A stretch of DNA of 64,000 nucleotides from Turnera subulata (Eukaryota; Streptophyta; Magnoliopsida; Malpighiales; Passifloraceae), in contig JAKUCV010002243.1 of NCBI GenBank assembly GCA_028386065.3, positions 62,001 to 126,000 on the forward strand, written 5' to 3'. Positions 1 to 12,540 of this stretch are shown one piece after another (the stretch's first letter is position 1; every line of letters begins with the position of its first letter). Under the pieces are notes generated by a model, which had not been told where the DNA came from, ran no database searches, and saw only the letters and a program-made list of their open reading frames with translations. The translations under genes were made by a program, and so were the position numbers.

Positions 1-784
1 GGGTTGTACTAATATTTCAGGATGAGAACAACTGAGGTATATATGAAGGTATCACATGGGTTGTATAGCATTGTAGGGCCTTTGTCCTTGACCTTGCCTC
101 ATTTGTCATTACTGGAAGTTGCAATTGAATATGATGTAGAGACTAATAATATTATCTATGAGAGGTGGGTTTTAGAGCCTTTTTTATGCATATCCATAAC
201 CTTTGTCAATTGAAGATGATGATGTATGGATTAGGTGAGGGGTAGGGATCAATTAGAAAGAAAAAAGAAAGAAAGAGGTATTGAGAATATATGGATCTAT
301 TTGCTGGTTGGATGTCATTTCTCTGAGAAATTATGAAGTAGGGACTTCTTTCCAGGATGCACTTTATGTTTTGTTTAATATTCAAAGTCCAAATGGTACT
401 TGCAAATAAACTTTTTTGGTACCTTCACCATCTGTTTATTCAAGTGGGGGCAGTCAAGAAACTCGGCTGCATGCATGGATTATCCACATTCCATAATATT
501 CCAAGCTCCTCTTGCTTTTGTTCCTACCTACTGGAGGAGGTGGGAATCTGTCCATGGAGGGAATGAAGGGGTAGCTTCCCCAAGTGTATATATAATAAAC
601 GAATATGTGATTATTGTAATTCAATATAAATGAAATTTGCAGAATTTTTTCCTTTATGAATACTGGCATAGTGTGTCTAGTGCTATAGCAGGTTTAAAAA
701 TCTCATCTTTTATGAAAATTCTACTGCTAAAGGAGCTCGCTCATATTTGCATAACTTTCCTATAATTTCTTCTTCAAATAAAAT
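1..784. other. Left flank, no supported gene
   Basis: AT-rich DNA upstream of the first LINE. A short open frame near the left edge (22-213) has no recognisable domain and could be noise or a decayed exon. A TATATATAATAAA-like stretch lies near 586-600, but no gene follows it because the LINE starts at 796. I see nothing else. Confidence 0.4.
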
Positions 785-795
785 AAGAACATATT

Positions 796-2374
796 GATGA
801 CGAAGTCATAGAGTATGAAGACGGGGATATTGTGGTCGTCCACGGCGATGATGGACCTGAAATTCATGTCTCAGATTCCTTCAAAAGCCGCCTCGACAAG
901 CTTTGGGAAAAGGCAGTAGTAATAAAACTACTGGGAAGAGGAATTGGATACAAGGTACTCAAGGAAAAACTGCAATCCATGTGGAGAACATTCGGTCCTT
1001 ACCGGATCATAGATCTGGAAAACAGCTTTTACATCGTCCGATTTAGGGACCTTTCGGACTATGAGCAGGCTCTTACTGGTGGCCCTTGGGCACCGCCACG
1101 CACTTTGTGTCCAACCTTGGACCCCAGACTTCAAAGCATCCACAAGTGCAATCACGAAGGCTGTAGTCTGGGTACACTTCCCAGAGCTTGGAGTCAACAG
1201 GTATCACCCCCGGATCCTCAAAGCTCTCGGCGATCTAGTTGGTTCCACAGTGCGCATCGATGCAAAAACAGAGACGATACAAAGAGCGAAATACGCAAAG
1301 GTGGCTGTAGCCGTGGACTTAGAAAAACCACTCAAGGGCACTATTAAGCTTGAAGGCGAAACGTTCAAGGTATGCTATGAGGGGATTCCTTCTATATGTT
1401 TCTCATGTGGTAGGGTGAGTCACCCCACGACTTACTGTCCGGAGAAATCAAGAAGCCCCGAACATACATCTACCCCTATCCCGGCGTCGGAAAATCCTAT
1501 ACCCACGATGCCTCCGGGTGTAGGGATTCAACCAGGTACCCTGGGAGCACAAGTTAGTCATACGAACGGTCTTGGGGAGTGGATGACTGTACAACCGAGA
1601 TCCCGTAGACCTCCACGAGTGACATCTGCTCAAAGCCGAGGGGAGGAACGGCGGCGAACCCCTTTGTGGCAAACCGTTTCCATTCTCTAGAACACAGAAG
1701 AACCGAGTGAAGGGAAGCTCCTCAGCAACCCTAGCCCGCCCTCACATTTGCCCTCCCAAGCCCATCCTCAAACCAGTCCAGCCACCAAACCCCCTAAAGG
1801 GAAAACTGTCACCCATAGAACCCAAAAAACTAACAGAACAGTTGGTGGCTCGGCCCCTAGTAAGCCCAATCGTACCCCACTAAGAGACCTCTCCAATTTC
1901 CCAATTTTCCCCTCTGGCCCAGGGCAAACTTCCAAAGCCCAAACTTCCACCTCCAACACATCTTACGAACCCAAAACCTCTACTCCACCCTCAACTCAGA
2001 TGCCCAAACTGCCCCCCAAACAGAAAACCTCAAGTTCTTACCTAGCAGTATTACTTGATGAGTCCCACCACCAACAGGTGATTAATCCTCTTGATCCACC
2101 GGTGGGAACTCAAGCGGTGCACCAGAATCCTCTCCCACCCAATCCCAACACAACGCCAACCCCAACCAAACCTCCCGATCCGCAAAGGGGCGTAGTTAAG
2201 CACGCGGTAGAATCTACAACCCCCTTGGAGTCGCAGGGATCCTCGACTCCTGCAGATAATGCGGGGTTGCCTATGGAGATTGTCCCTCAGGAAGAAGCTA
2301 TGTGTGTTGATGAAACTACTCCCATAGGAGGAGCAAAGTTTACTGCACGGACTCAAGCCCCATGCTCTGCATAG
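796..2374 (+). pseudogene. LINE copy A ORF1 (gag-like, DUF4283 + CCHC), broken
   Basis: Remnant of the RNA-binding ORF1 protein of a plant LINE. The N-terminal part (796 to about 1090) is an acidic leader and the first half of the DUF4283-like domain, with the motif DLENSFYIVRF. A frameshift of a few bases near 1090-1110 moves the rest into another frame, which carries VQPWTPDF, the second half of the domain, and the zinc knuckle CFSCGRVSHPTTYC (CX2CX4HX4C, about 1400-1440). A stop at 1688-1690 separates the proline-rich C-terminal region, which continues in the same frame to the stop at 2374. ORF2 begins 25 bp later. Copy C at 60.3 kb carries a clearly related ORF1. Confidence 0.9.
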
Positions 2375-2398
2375 CCTTTGTCTTCACTATTATATTTT

Positions 2399-5300
2399 AT
2401 GTTAGTGTTGATTTCTTGGAATTGCCAGGGTGCTGGCAAAAGCCAATTCAGCAATAGAGTAAAGGAAATGAGAACGGAGTATAGACCTACAATTCTTGTG
2501 GTGGTTGAGCCCTGCATCAGTGGAATAAAGGCCAACAGCATCATCAGGAGATTGGGGTTCTCTCACTCACATCAAGTGGAGGCCAGGGGCTATGCAGGTG
2601 GCATTTGGATGTTATCGAATGCAGCTTCTGTCGAGGTATCCATTATCCACAGCCACACCCAGTTTATTCACTCACGGGTGACATACCAAGGTACCCCCTT
2701 TGCATTCACAGCCGTTTATGGAAGCCCACAAGAGAAGTGAAGGAGGTTCCTTTGGCAGAATTTAGAAGCTTTAGCAGTGAATGTCTCATAGCCTTGGATT
2801 CTATCTAGGGACTTTAATGCTATTTTATCTGGCGAAGAGAGGAAAAATATATTTGGGCAAGAGGGCACGGCAAATGGTCCTTTCCTAAACTGTATCCACA
2901 CAGCACAGCTCATTGACTTAGGCTCGACAGGACCGAAGTTCACATGAAGGCGAGGGCGGGAACATGCAAGATTGGACAGGTATTATGTAATCTACAGTGG
3001 CTCTCAACTTTTCCCAATATGACTGTCACCCATCTGCCACTTTTGAGCTCGGATCACCGTCCGGTGTTATTAAGACAACACCAACAAATTGATTCTCATC
3101 AGCCCATCGCCCTATCAGGTTCCAAACTGCCTGGATTCACCACCCGGACTTTAAAAAGTTCGTATCTGATCATTGGGCACCCCAAGATGAGGCATTGGAA
3201 GCATCAATGAATTTTATAAAGAAGGTCCATGAGTGGAATGTATAGATATTTGGGAACATCTATAAGAAGAAAAGAAGATTACTGGCCCGTATTAATGGAA
3301 TTCAAAGATATTTGGAAAACCGGCCCTCCCAATTCCTTTCAAAACTAGAACTTGAGCTGCGTTTGGAGTTAGAAAGCATACTAATATAGGAAGAACTCTT
3401 ATGGCGGCAAAAGTCTAAAGCCCAGTGGATTCAGGCAGGGGATCGCAACACCCCCTACTTTCATGCTTTAGCAACAATTCAACAGAAAACCAGAAAAGTT
3501 ACAGCTTTGAAAGACACCCACAATCAATGGCAGTCAGACCCCCACATTTTGGAAACATTGGCAGTGGACTTTTTCCGGAATCTATTCACGGACGACACAG
3601 CTCTCTTCTCTGGTAACTTCATCCAAAATTGGTTTCCTCAACTTGACACCGATGAAACCGATGCTCTTGTAGCCCCAGTACATGAAGAAGAAGTGAAAAC
3701 AAGTTTGTTTCAAATGAGTCCGCTAAAGACGCCAGGACCGGACGGACTCAACCCTTTCTTTTTTCAATCTCAGTGGGAGACTGTTAAAGGCATTATGGTG
3801 CGACTGGTAGAGAGAGTTCTACAAGAGGATTATTGGGCACAGGATCTAAATTAGACCTTTATTGCTCTTATTCCCAAGGTAACCCGACCTGAATCAATGA
3901 AGCAGTTCCGACCCATCGGACTTTGTAATGTACTGTACAAAGTCATTACGAAAGTAGTGGTGAATCGGATCAAGCCCCTTTTACCACGATTGGTCGCACC
4001 AACCCAAAGCAGTTTTGTTCCAGGCAGACAAATCACTGATAACATCATTATTGTTCAAGAAGCAGTGCACTCCATGAAGAAAAAGAAAGGTGAACAGGGG
4101 TACATGGCTATTAAAATCGACCTTAAAAAGGCCTACGACAGGTTGAAATGGGATTTTATAAGGGACACTCTCTGCGAAGTTGGGTTCCCTGTTCGTCTGG
4201 TAGAGACTATCATGAAATTTATCACCACTTCCTCATTACAAATCCTGTGGAATGGTAGCCGTTCCAGTTCCTTCACACCTACACGAGGCATAAGACAAGG
4301 AGACCTACTCTCTCCATATATCTTTGTTCTTTGCATAGAGAGATTGGGTCACCTTATCCAAGACGCCGTGAACCGAGACCTATGGCACCCAATACAACTG
4401 AGTAGAGGAGGTCCTTTCTTATCTCATATTTTCTTCGTCGATGACCTTGTCATATTCGCAGAGGTATCATTGGAACAAGTAAGTGTTATCTCTCATTGTC
4501 TGAACTACTTCTGTGGAGCATCTGGCAAGAAAGTTAATCGGGAGAAAACCCGGATCTTCTTTTCCAAGAATGCCAAGAAGGAGCTTACTAAGAGGATTAG
4601 TGAGGAGCTCGGGTTCCAAACCACAACAAACCTGGAAAAGTACTTGGGTGTTCCAATTGTGCATGGTAGGGCTGGCAGGAAGACCTATAAACACATAATC
4701 GAAAACACCCAAAAAAGACTCAGCGGCTGGTCTGCAAATAGATTATCATTGGCAGGGAGAATTACATTAGCCAAGTCGGTCACGCAGCACTCCCAACCTA
4801 CACCATGCAGACGGTATGGTTACCACGCTCAATTTGTGATAAATTGGATAGCTTGTGTCGACAATTTATATGGGGCTCCAGTGAATCAGAGCGCAAGTGC
4901 CATCTGATCAACTAGGACAACATTTGTTAGCCTCGGGCTTGTGGGGGCCTGGGTATGAAGAAAGCTCGGGTGGCCAACGAAGCTCTAATAATGAAATTAG
5001 CGTGGAGACTTATGGAAAGCCCAGACTCACTTTGGGCACAAATTCTGTGAGCAAAGTATTTCAGAAATGCCGCAGATATTCCAGAAACCGTTAAAGCCAC
5101 CAATGCTTCCAGCACCTAGCGCGCCATCTGCAAAGTATGGCCGTCAGTCATGAATTCAATTGCATGGTTTGTGGGTGATGGCAGTAAAGCTAAGTTTTGG
5201 GTTGATAACTGGTTAGAAGGAGATGTTTGCTTGCTTGATCAAGCCATTCAACCCATCTCGGCTACAATGAAGGAGGAGACAGTACGGCATTATGTTAACA

Positions 5301-6519
5301 ATGTTGGAATGTGGGATTGGGAGCGAATCCATCCCTTCCTTTCGGTGGATGGATGCAGAAAGATCTGGGCTCAACTTCCCCCTTCAGTAAGTCGTGGATT
5401 AGATCGTGTCAAATGGAAACATGAAGTCAAAGGCCAATTCTCGGTCAAAACGGCTTACAAAATGCTTGAGGAACAATTTTGGGGACCACCGGACAATATC
5501 TGGAGCCTCATTTGGTCTTGGCCAGGTCCATTGAGGGTCTGTGCCTTCTTATGGCTGGCTTGCCACAAGAAGCTGCTCACCAACCAAATTAGATTCGACA
5601 AACACATGAAAAATTCACCGACCTGCCCTAGATGTGGTTCTGCCCAGAAACCATTACTCATGTCCTAAGGGACTGCGCTTTTGCGACCGAAATCTGGTTA
5701 TTATTGAGGGCCCAAGTCGCACAGGCTACTTTCTTTACTATTGATGTATGGGACTGGTTTAAATCCAATTTATCTTTCGCAGATGCTGACTATGAGGGTT
5801 TGCCTTGGAAGGTGCTTTTCGGAGTTACCTGCTGAAAGATTTGGACTTGGAGAAACTGTTTGGTGTTAGGCGATGCATCGATGGTACCCCCAAATCCTAT
5901 CAGAGAGATCCTTTTTACTACCCAAGATTTTGTTCAAGGGGGTTGCACAAAACTGCTCAGACATGGTGGGGTAGCCTTAGAAGAGATACCAGCCCAGCCT
6001 TGGAAACCTCCACCAAGAGGCGAATGGAAACTCAACGTGAAAGGTATGGTCGTGCGGCCAGGGGATATTGCAACAGCAGGGGGCCTGTTCCGTGACTATT
6101 TTGGGTCATGGATTGCAGGCTTTACATCACAGTTTGGTTCGTGTTCGCCGATAAAGGGGGAATTGAGAGCAATCCTCACGGGCCTTCAATTGGCCAGACA
6201 TTTCGGCTGCCAGGTGCTTAGTTTGGAGTCTGACTCGCAGGTAGCAGCCGATTGGATCAACTCCTCCTTTGACCAAGACACAAAGTTAGATAATGTTGTG
6301 TGGGAAATCCAAACCCTTTTAAAATCCTCTTGGAGTGTTAGTATATCCTTTGTACATAAACGAGCTAATCATTGTGCAAGATTCCTGGCCCAATTAGCTC
6401 CTCAATGTAGTTTCGGTTTCATCATCTTGTACCAACCACCTACTGGTTTGCTTGACATCCTCAAGGAGGATACTGGTACCATGGGTATGCCAGGTCTATT
6501 CTGTAATCAGTTTAGTTGA
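2399..6519 (+). pseudogene. LINE copy A ORF2 (EN-RT-zf-RVT-RNase H), broken
   Basis: Remnant of the LINE polyprotein. The AP-endonuclease domain starts at 2399 with LISWNCQGAG and continues in shifted frames (RDFN near 2810, SDHRPV near 3050). A TGA replaces the residue after FT near 2945, and further frame breaks follow. The reverse transcriptase region (about 3500-4800) shows TPGPDGLNPFFF, FRPIGLCNVLYK, SFVPGRQITDN, KIDLKKAYDR and RGIRQGDLLSPY. The catalytic box reads FVDDL instead of the usual F/YADD, with both aspartates kept. A zf-RVT-like region follows at 5150-5660 and an RNase H-like region at about 5990-6440. In-frame stops at 2738 and 3852, plus frame changes near 4790 and 5670, rule out a working protein. 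Confidence 0.92.
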
Positions 6520-6561
6520 ATGCAATACATCCTTCAGATTCAAAAAAAAGAAGAACATATT

Positions 6562-8149
6562 TTTTTTTGCCTATTTCTTTTTTCCCACCTGATATCCGAA
6601 GGTTTACTTCGACTGATCCAGATCCGACCCGAATCGCACACCTGAAAAAATGAGAACACCTTCATATCTCAATTGAAGTGTTAACTTGCAAATTCTTCCA
6701 TAGTTTATAGCTTTCCCATCTTAATGGGACCACTATAGGTGGTGGTCCCCGTTATTTACTTTTGGACGGTCATGATGGCTTTTGATATGCCCACGGATGG
6801 TAAGGGAACCGAGGGGGAGATCTGAATCCGTATAATAAGGCCATGGGGCGGCCCGGTACCATACATTTGCCGGGTAACAGCAAGACATGCACGGCCCATG
6901 CACGTGCACGACCCGATTGGGGGGAAATCATGGAAGGAAAATTCAAGGTTTGTCCTTATTTTCACTGCTTTGGCCCAAACCTTCTTCACAAAAAGTTATT
7001 TTTACCAGACAATTACTAATTCTTTTAGGGCCCCTTTCTGATCCAACGGCTGCAATCATTGTTTTCAATCCATTGATGCATCATTTCATCCAAAAGTGTG
7101 TTGTCTTCTTAAAGGGTTTTCTGGGGTTTCCATATTATGGTGGGGGTGCATATCAGATCCATCCATCCATCCACCACATTTGGGTATATGATGATTGCCA
7201 TGGATTTTCATTACCGTGTTTAGAGATTGCTATATAACGTGCATGGTTTTGTCTGTCTTAAGATCAAATATAAGATCCCACATATTCATCAAGAAAAGAA
7301 AAATGAAAAAAAAAGTGATCCCACATATTAATTAGCATGTGATACTCTTCTATAATTTGCGGGGTTCAAGCTCCACGACCACATGAGCAAGTGCTCAACA
7401 AAGACTCATCACAGTTGAATAGGCATCTCGTCTCACCATCATTGGATCTTCTCAATTTTGTTGTGTTCCTAATCAGAAAGTAGTAAGGGTTCTTTGTCCT
7501 TGCCAGACCCATATCCTATTATTTTTTTTTTTAGTTCCATGTATGAAAAGAAAATTATTGGTGTTATGGAGTTAGGTGATTAGTCTGCTTCAGTCTTTCC
7601 TGTACTTGCTTGAAATGAATATTTCTGTTATATACGTAGTTTCCACCCTTGCTTGCTCCAAATAATTATTCCCTATATGTAAGTATCTCAACAAATCCAA
7701 TGCAACTAGACTAATTCACTTACACGAGTAGGATATACCAAAATACGTTCCCCAATAAATGCATAATATCCCATGGAAATTTTTATCTCCGTGTTGTTTT
7801 CATGGGTAGGATCCATTGTAAAGTCGAGGCTAATTAAGAAGTCAAGTTACATCATTTTTCAAGGTGGGACTCACCAACATTTGCCCTCCATAAACCGGCA
7901 TGAGAAAAACGCAACCATTGTAGTTGTTTTAAGACTCATAAATTGGACTTCAAAGTAAGGAAGAAGATTCACAAGTAATTTTGCAACTATGAATTACTAG
8001 TATTTAGTACTACTCTGCATCCGAGAGGTCATATGATGATAAATCATAAAAAAGGAAAGAACCCAAGAGGTCAACAGTTGTAGGAACTTGACACATGGAG
8101 AATATTGATGGATCCAAAATCTGAGCCGTTGAGCAACTCAAGGAGGGGA
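6562..8149. other. Intergenic DNA between LINE A and the WVD2-like gene
   Basis: AT-rich sequence with no open frame resembling a protein. It contains one short A-rich insertion between direct repeats (7274-7329), listed separately. The right part presumably holds the upstream promoter of the following plus-strand gene, but I cannot pin a TATA box with confidence. Confidence 0.4.
7274..7329. repeat. Short A-rich insertion between 13-bp direct repeats
   Basis: GATCCCACATATT occurs at 7274-7286 and again at 7317-7329. The 30 bp between are almost pure A/G with two A-runs. This has the structure of an extremely short poly(A) retroposon insertion with its TSD. Confidence 0.6.
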
Positions 8150-8169
8150 GAGTTGTGACTTGTGACGAA

Positions 8170-8925
8170 ACAATTTTGAGGGAGAGAGAGACAGAGAGAG
8201 AGAGTACAGAGTGGGCTGAGGGCTACTGTTTAACAGCTTTATTTAACCAAAACAAGACAAAAGAGAAAGAAAAGGGAGGGACAACTTAGCACATGATTGA
8301 TCAACTTTTTAGGCATCTCATTATGGATTCACATATTCTTATCTTACACACAAACCCACTCTAAAACAGCGCACACATTTAAAGACAACAACAGCACCAA
8401 CCCCATTGAGTTCTTTAGTTTTTTGCACTAAAAAGGAACTAATTGTGGGATGGATTGTGTCTGGTTCTTGCAAAGCTTCTTTTCTTGAAGGGAGAGAGAT
8501 CTCATTATACGGGAACTTCTTTTGTCTTTGGCATCTACCAGTACATCACCGCTCGCTTTGCTTCTTCGTTGAAAAGCTAGAGGATTCTAGTAGTACAAGG
8601 GTCACTCTCCCTCCCCTGCTTCTTCTAAAGCAAGACCCTTTCTTTGTCTCCTTCACAGAAATCCTCAAAACCAGCCTTTTGGATCACTTTGTTTTGGAAC
8701 TGGGATTTTCTTTTGTCATACTCTGGAAATGTGTGCTTTCAGGTATTTAGACAGAACATTGTGACTTGCCAAGTTTAGGAAGAACATTGGCCTGTTTCTT
8801 ACTGTTTATTTGTGTGACTTTGTGTGTATCATAAATAGGACAATGGTTGTAAGAGTTATTGATCGTTTCTTGATTTCTCGATCCTATGCAGGTGATTAAC
8901 GAGTGGAGAGTGGGTTTAAGTGATT
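8170..8925 (+). promoter_or_regulatory. 5' leader region of the WVD2-like gene, with GA repeat and possible leader intron
   Basis: A GA-rich microsatellite at about 8178-8203 (GAGAGAGAGACAGAGAGA) is typical of plant core promoters and 5' leaders. CAG/GTATTT near 8740-8750 and CTATGCAG/GTGATT near 8890 would suit a 5'-leader intron ending 35 bp upstream of the start codon at 8926. This is inference from splice-site shape only. Confidence 0.4.
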
Positions 8926-11527
8926 ATGGCGGGAGAATGTGAAGAACCCTTTAGCCTCAGCTTTCAGGTATATAATTTTGGTTTCATTACACAGCACACC
9001 GCGTTTATATCATCAAGATCTTAGTATATTTGCCTTCATGTGTGTACTTTTCGTGGTCATGTATTTATTTATGATGTTGGATTCTTCTTCTTGTTGTTAG
9101 TGTTTGATGTAGAATGGCAATAGTTCACCGTAGAAAAAAAGAGTTCTTTGTTATCATGAATTGTTGACTAACTTTCTTTTAGATACAGTAGCAAACTGTA
9201 TCTAACTGAATCATCATTTTCTCTTCCAAATTTTTCATCTTTTGTTTTCGAATACAAAAATTGAACAGAAGCAGTTTCTGCTGGGTCAGTGATGTGATGC
9301 TGTGAGTAACGACTAATTTGTTTTGCTCGCTATCCAAGAGTGCACAAATCTGGTCATTAATAATGCAGAAAAACGATGGAACCTGGGATTTTTTTGACAT
9401 TCTTTTTCCTTCCAAACTTCTAAACCAGTAAAGAACTTCTGTTTGAACTGCAAAAGTTGCATAATTTCCTGAATTTTATATGGGGAAGTCTGTCATGAAG
9501 CGTAAGAACTCTTAACTCTATATAGACACCCATGGATGCCTTATTTGCTATTACAATGTGAATATTGAAGGCTTTATGAATTTAGGTTGCAGTAAAATTT
9601 TCACTTCTTTACTGTTGCAATGCTGTGGGTGCTAAGCTGTCCACTTTTTGATTTATAACATCCGCTCCTTTGAACTTACAGGCAGATTTGTTGCACTCTG
9701 GTTCCATATCATTTGGTAGATTTGAGAAAGAGGACCTATCGTGGGAAAGGAGATCGTCTTTCTCTCACAACAGGTATCTTGATGAGGTTGAGAAATATTC
9801 AAGACCAGGTTCAGTCACTGAGAAGAAGGCATATTTTGAAGCCCATTTTAAGAAGAAGGGTATGCGGCTACCAGGTTCATTTGAGGGCCATAGTGGAAGA
9901 GAATACCAAACTAGTGAACAAGATGGTTTGGACAATGAGGGCAACAGAGAAGAAAATGAGAACTGGAATGGGAGTAGTGATTATGCTTACTATGATGAAG
10001 GCCCAGAAGATTATACCAGCGATGAGAAATTTCATTATAATAATGAAGGAGGTGACTTTGACTATGCTTATGATGATAACCATTCTGCTCATTATGGTGA
10101 GAACACTGAAGCCTCAGAATGTAATGGAGAGGTTGAAATAATGGAAAGTGGAAGAGAAGATCATGGGATATTTTCCTCTGAATCCCACATGGAAGTTGCT
10201 CTGGACAATTCTAGTCTCTTGGATGGTGCCATTGAAGCTGTAGAAACTGAGGATGCACATAAAACTGAGTCTAGGTTTGATGAGATGCATCTTGATGAAG
10301 ACGCACTAGAGAGTGAAATAAAACAGAACAGTATTGATGATGCTGTAGCTGAAGATGAATCATCAAGGACCATTGATCCATCTCCTGAGAATAGAACAGC
10401 AGCAGATCTTGATAGCATAGCAAATGCAGTACAAACTCGGAATTCTGCAAAGGTTTTGACTCACTCTTTACCTAGCTTTGTGTTTATCATTTTCCCTGCT
10501 CTTGAGAAATGACTCATACAAGACAGTCATTCAAAACCTTTAAGCAAAACATTGGGTATCTGGAATGGATATTGATTTGCACCAATTTATGCTCATGTGA
10601 AAACATTTACTTTAATTTGATCACTGGATATTCACCTATTGATCTTATACTCCTGATATTATCGTCTTCTAGCTGAAAGCTGCCAAGGAAAGTAAGTCTG
10701 TCAAGCCTAAAGTGATGTCTCGTACCAATGCCAATCAAGTAAGGAAGAGTGTCAAGAGTAATGCATTCAAGGCTGATGCAAACAACCAATATAGAAGACA
10801 AGGAGAGAGTTCGCAGAGAATGAAATCAGAAAAGCAGCCACCTCAAGCTGCCACTCCATTAAGACATTCACATCTCAGAACTTCGAAAGATGAGGTGAGC
10901 TTCTGGGTCTCAAGTTAGATTTTTTTTTTTTTTTAATTTACGTTCCAGTTTGGTTCCTGTAAATTTATGAAGCTCTTTTTGGTGTTTGATGTCTTTTGTG
11001 CTCAGGATTCTGAAAGTTGTAGCTCAAGATTACATCATCCGAGCGAAAGGTACTTGCTATTTCTTTCACATTGCAGAGCTGCATTTTTAAAATTGGATCC
11101 ATTGTCTTTAAGATGCGTCTCTGATTTTTGTGGCAGTGAAAAAGAACCAAAAATAAAGAAAGTAGCTGAAAGAAGGCATCTTGGATCCAAGAAAGTTGAA
11201 CCTGGTGCACATGATAGTGCAAACAGGTTTGTTAGATACATCTTAGCGGTGGGCTTTTTTGGCAGCTTAAGTACTCTGGCTAAATTGATATAAATATTGA
11301 TGCAGAGTTAGGCAGAATACCGCTTCAAGAAAGACAGACACAAGGTTAAATGCTGCAAGTTTCAATTTCAAGAGTGATGAACGAGCAGAAAGAAGAAAAG
11401 AGGCAAGCTAACCTACTGTTGTTTTGATCATCATTTTCCTTTGTTACTGGGATAGAATGCTTACTTCTTTCTTTCTTTGGGTCATCTGGTTTAGTTCTAC
11501 ATGAAATTAGAAGAAAAAATGCATGCG

Positions 11528-11558
<31 letters not shown>

Positions 11559-12540
11559 TAACACAAGTAAGCAAACTGTGTTAACAATTGTTTCTGCTTA
11601 TTTTCACAATTTGGTAATTTTTAGCTTGGAACCGCTCCATCATGTCAAAAGAGAATGCTAGAGATGTGCTTCTCCAGAAAGGAAACAATTTCTACATCTT
11701 CATATTTCTACACTGTCGTATTTATAATGTTCATTATCATTTGGTTACTCAAACTGATATTAACTGTTATTGCAGGAAAAGACAGAGGCCGAGATTAAAC
11801 AGTTCAGGAAAAGCCTTAATTTCAAAGCAACACCTATGCCTTCTTTCTACCACAGTGCTGCACCTCGAGGTTCCAATGGAAACAGGGTAAGGACTTTTTT
11901 CCATTGCTTTTAACATGGTTATCAGCAACGGTTAAAAAACAGGATCACCTTTCAGGGCCAGATGACCCATTGAGCATTGTAGATATGCCTACAAAGAGAT
12001 GTACTTTAATGGATTTCTGTCTAGTTACTTCTCTTTCCGTTTAGTTTAAATGCTTGGAATATCATGTTATCTTGCTGTGCTTGTTATCAGGCTGTACTAT
12101 CCAAAAAGAAACCAGCTAAACTGAAGACTACTAGTCCAGCAAGTGGAAGTGCTTTGAATTCACTATCACCTTCAAAGACAGGAAATGATCGAGCCTTCGC
12201 TCCTGGTGCATCTGCAAAAACCCCTGATCCTTGTAAATCCTGTGGGACAACAGAATTCCCTACAACAGAGCTGCCCAATGCTTGTCAAACTTCACCAAAC
12301 ACTTGTGATCATAGCCATCCTGAGGGTGTAATGGACAGTGGAGTCACTGGCAAAGGGCGAGAGAAGGTAAGAGATACCAAACTGCAAAAACTTCGTGTAT
12401 CAGATGGTAGTAAAGTGCACAAAGACCAGAGGATTGAGAGCAAACCAAAGACCAGGAACCATAAAAGTAGCAGCGAGATGGTGAGAAGAAGTATGAAAGG
12501 CAATGGAATGGGTGGTCTACCTGTTGGAGTAGCTTCCTGA
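8926..12540 (+). CDS. WDL7: WVD2-like 7-type microtubule-binding protein (TPX2 family), 9 coding exons, ~632 aa
   Basis: Plant WAVE-DAMPENED2/TPX2-family proteins bind and bundle cortical microtubules. Coding exons: 8926-8967, 9682-10452, 10673-10894, 11006-11049, 11137-11226, 11306-11402, 11495-11566, 11776-11886 and 12091-12540. All junctions keep the frame. The start MAGECEEPFSLSFQ followed by SGSISFGRFEKEDLSWE and the long acidic exon 2 match my memory of the WDL7 subgroup. The TPX2 signature lies at about residues 409-475: FNFKSDERAERRKE, then FYMKLEEKMHAKEAEM, then a basic run with FRKSLNFKATPMPSFY. It is a predicted amphipathic, KLEEK-type, microtubule-binding segment. The C-terminal exon is basic and disordered-looking and ends at TGA 12538. 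Intron 6 starts with GC rather than GT. The subgroup is from memory; membership of the TPX2 family is secure. Confidence 0.9.

Larger units (their letters stand above)
796..6550 (+). mobile_element. LINE (L1-clade) copy A, 5'-truncated, with 11-bp TSD
   Basis: A non-LTR retrotransposon copy. The direct repeat AAGAACATATT lies just before it (785-795) and just after its A-rich tail (6551-6561), which is a convincing target-site duplication. The element begins inside ORF1: position 796 is already in the ORF1 reading frame, in an acidic stretch ahead of the DUF4283-like domain. The copy is therefore 5'-truncated, as expected from incomplete target-primed reverse transcription. The order is ORF1 remainder, then ORF2 with endonuclease, reverse transcriptase, zf-RVT and RNase H-like regions, a short 3' UTR and the A-rich tail (6542-6550). 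Several frameshifts and stops make it inactive. Its 3' end differs from that of copy C at 60.3 kb. Confidence 0.93.

Noticed and set aside
9713..10141. Met/Lys-rich plus-strand frame of 142 codons
   Set aside because: An alternative frame of exon 2 of the WVD2-like gene, which has the conserved protein in another frame.
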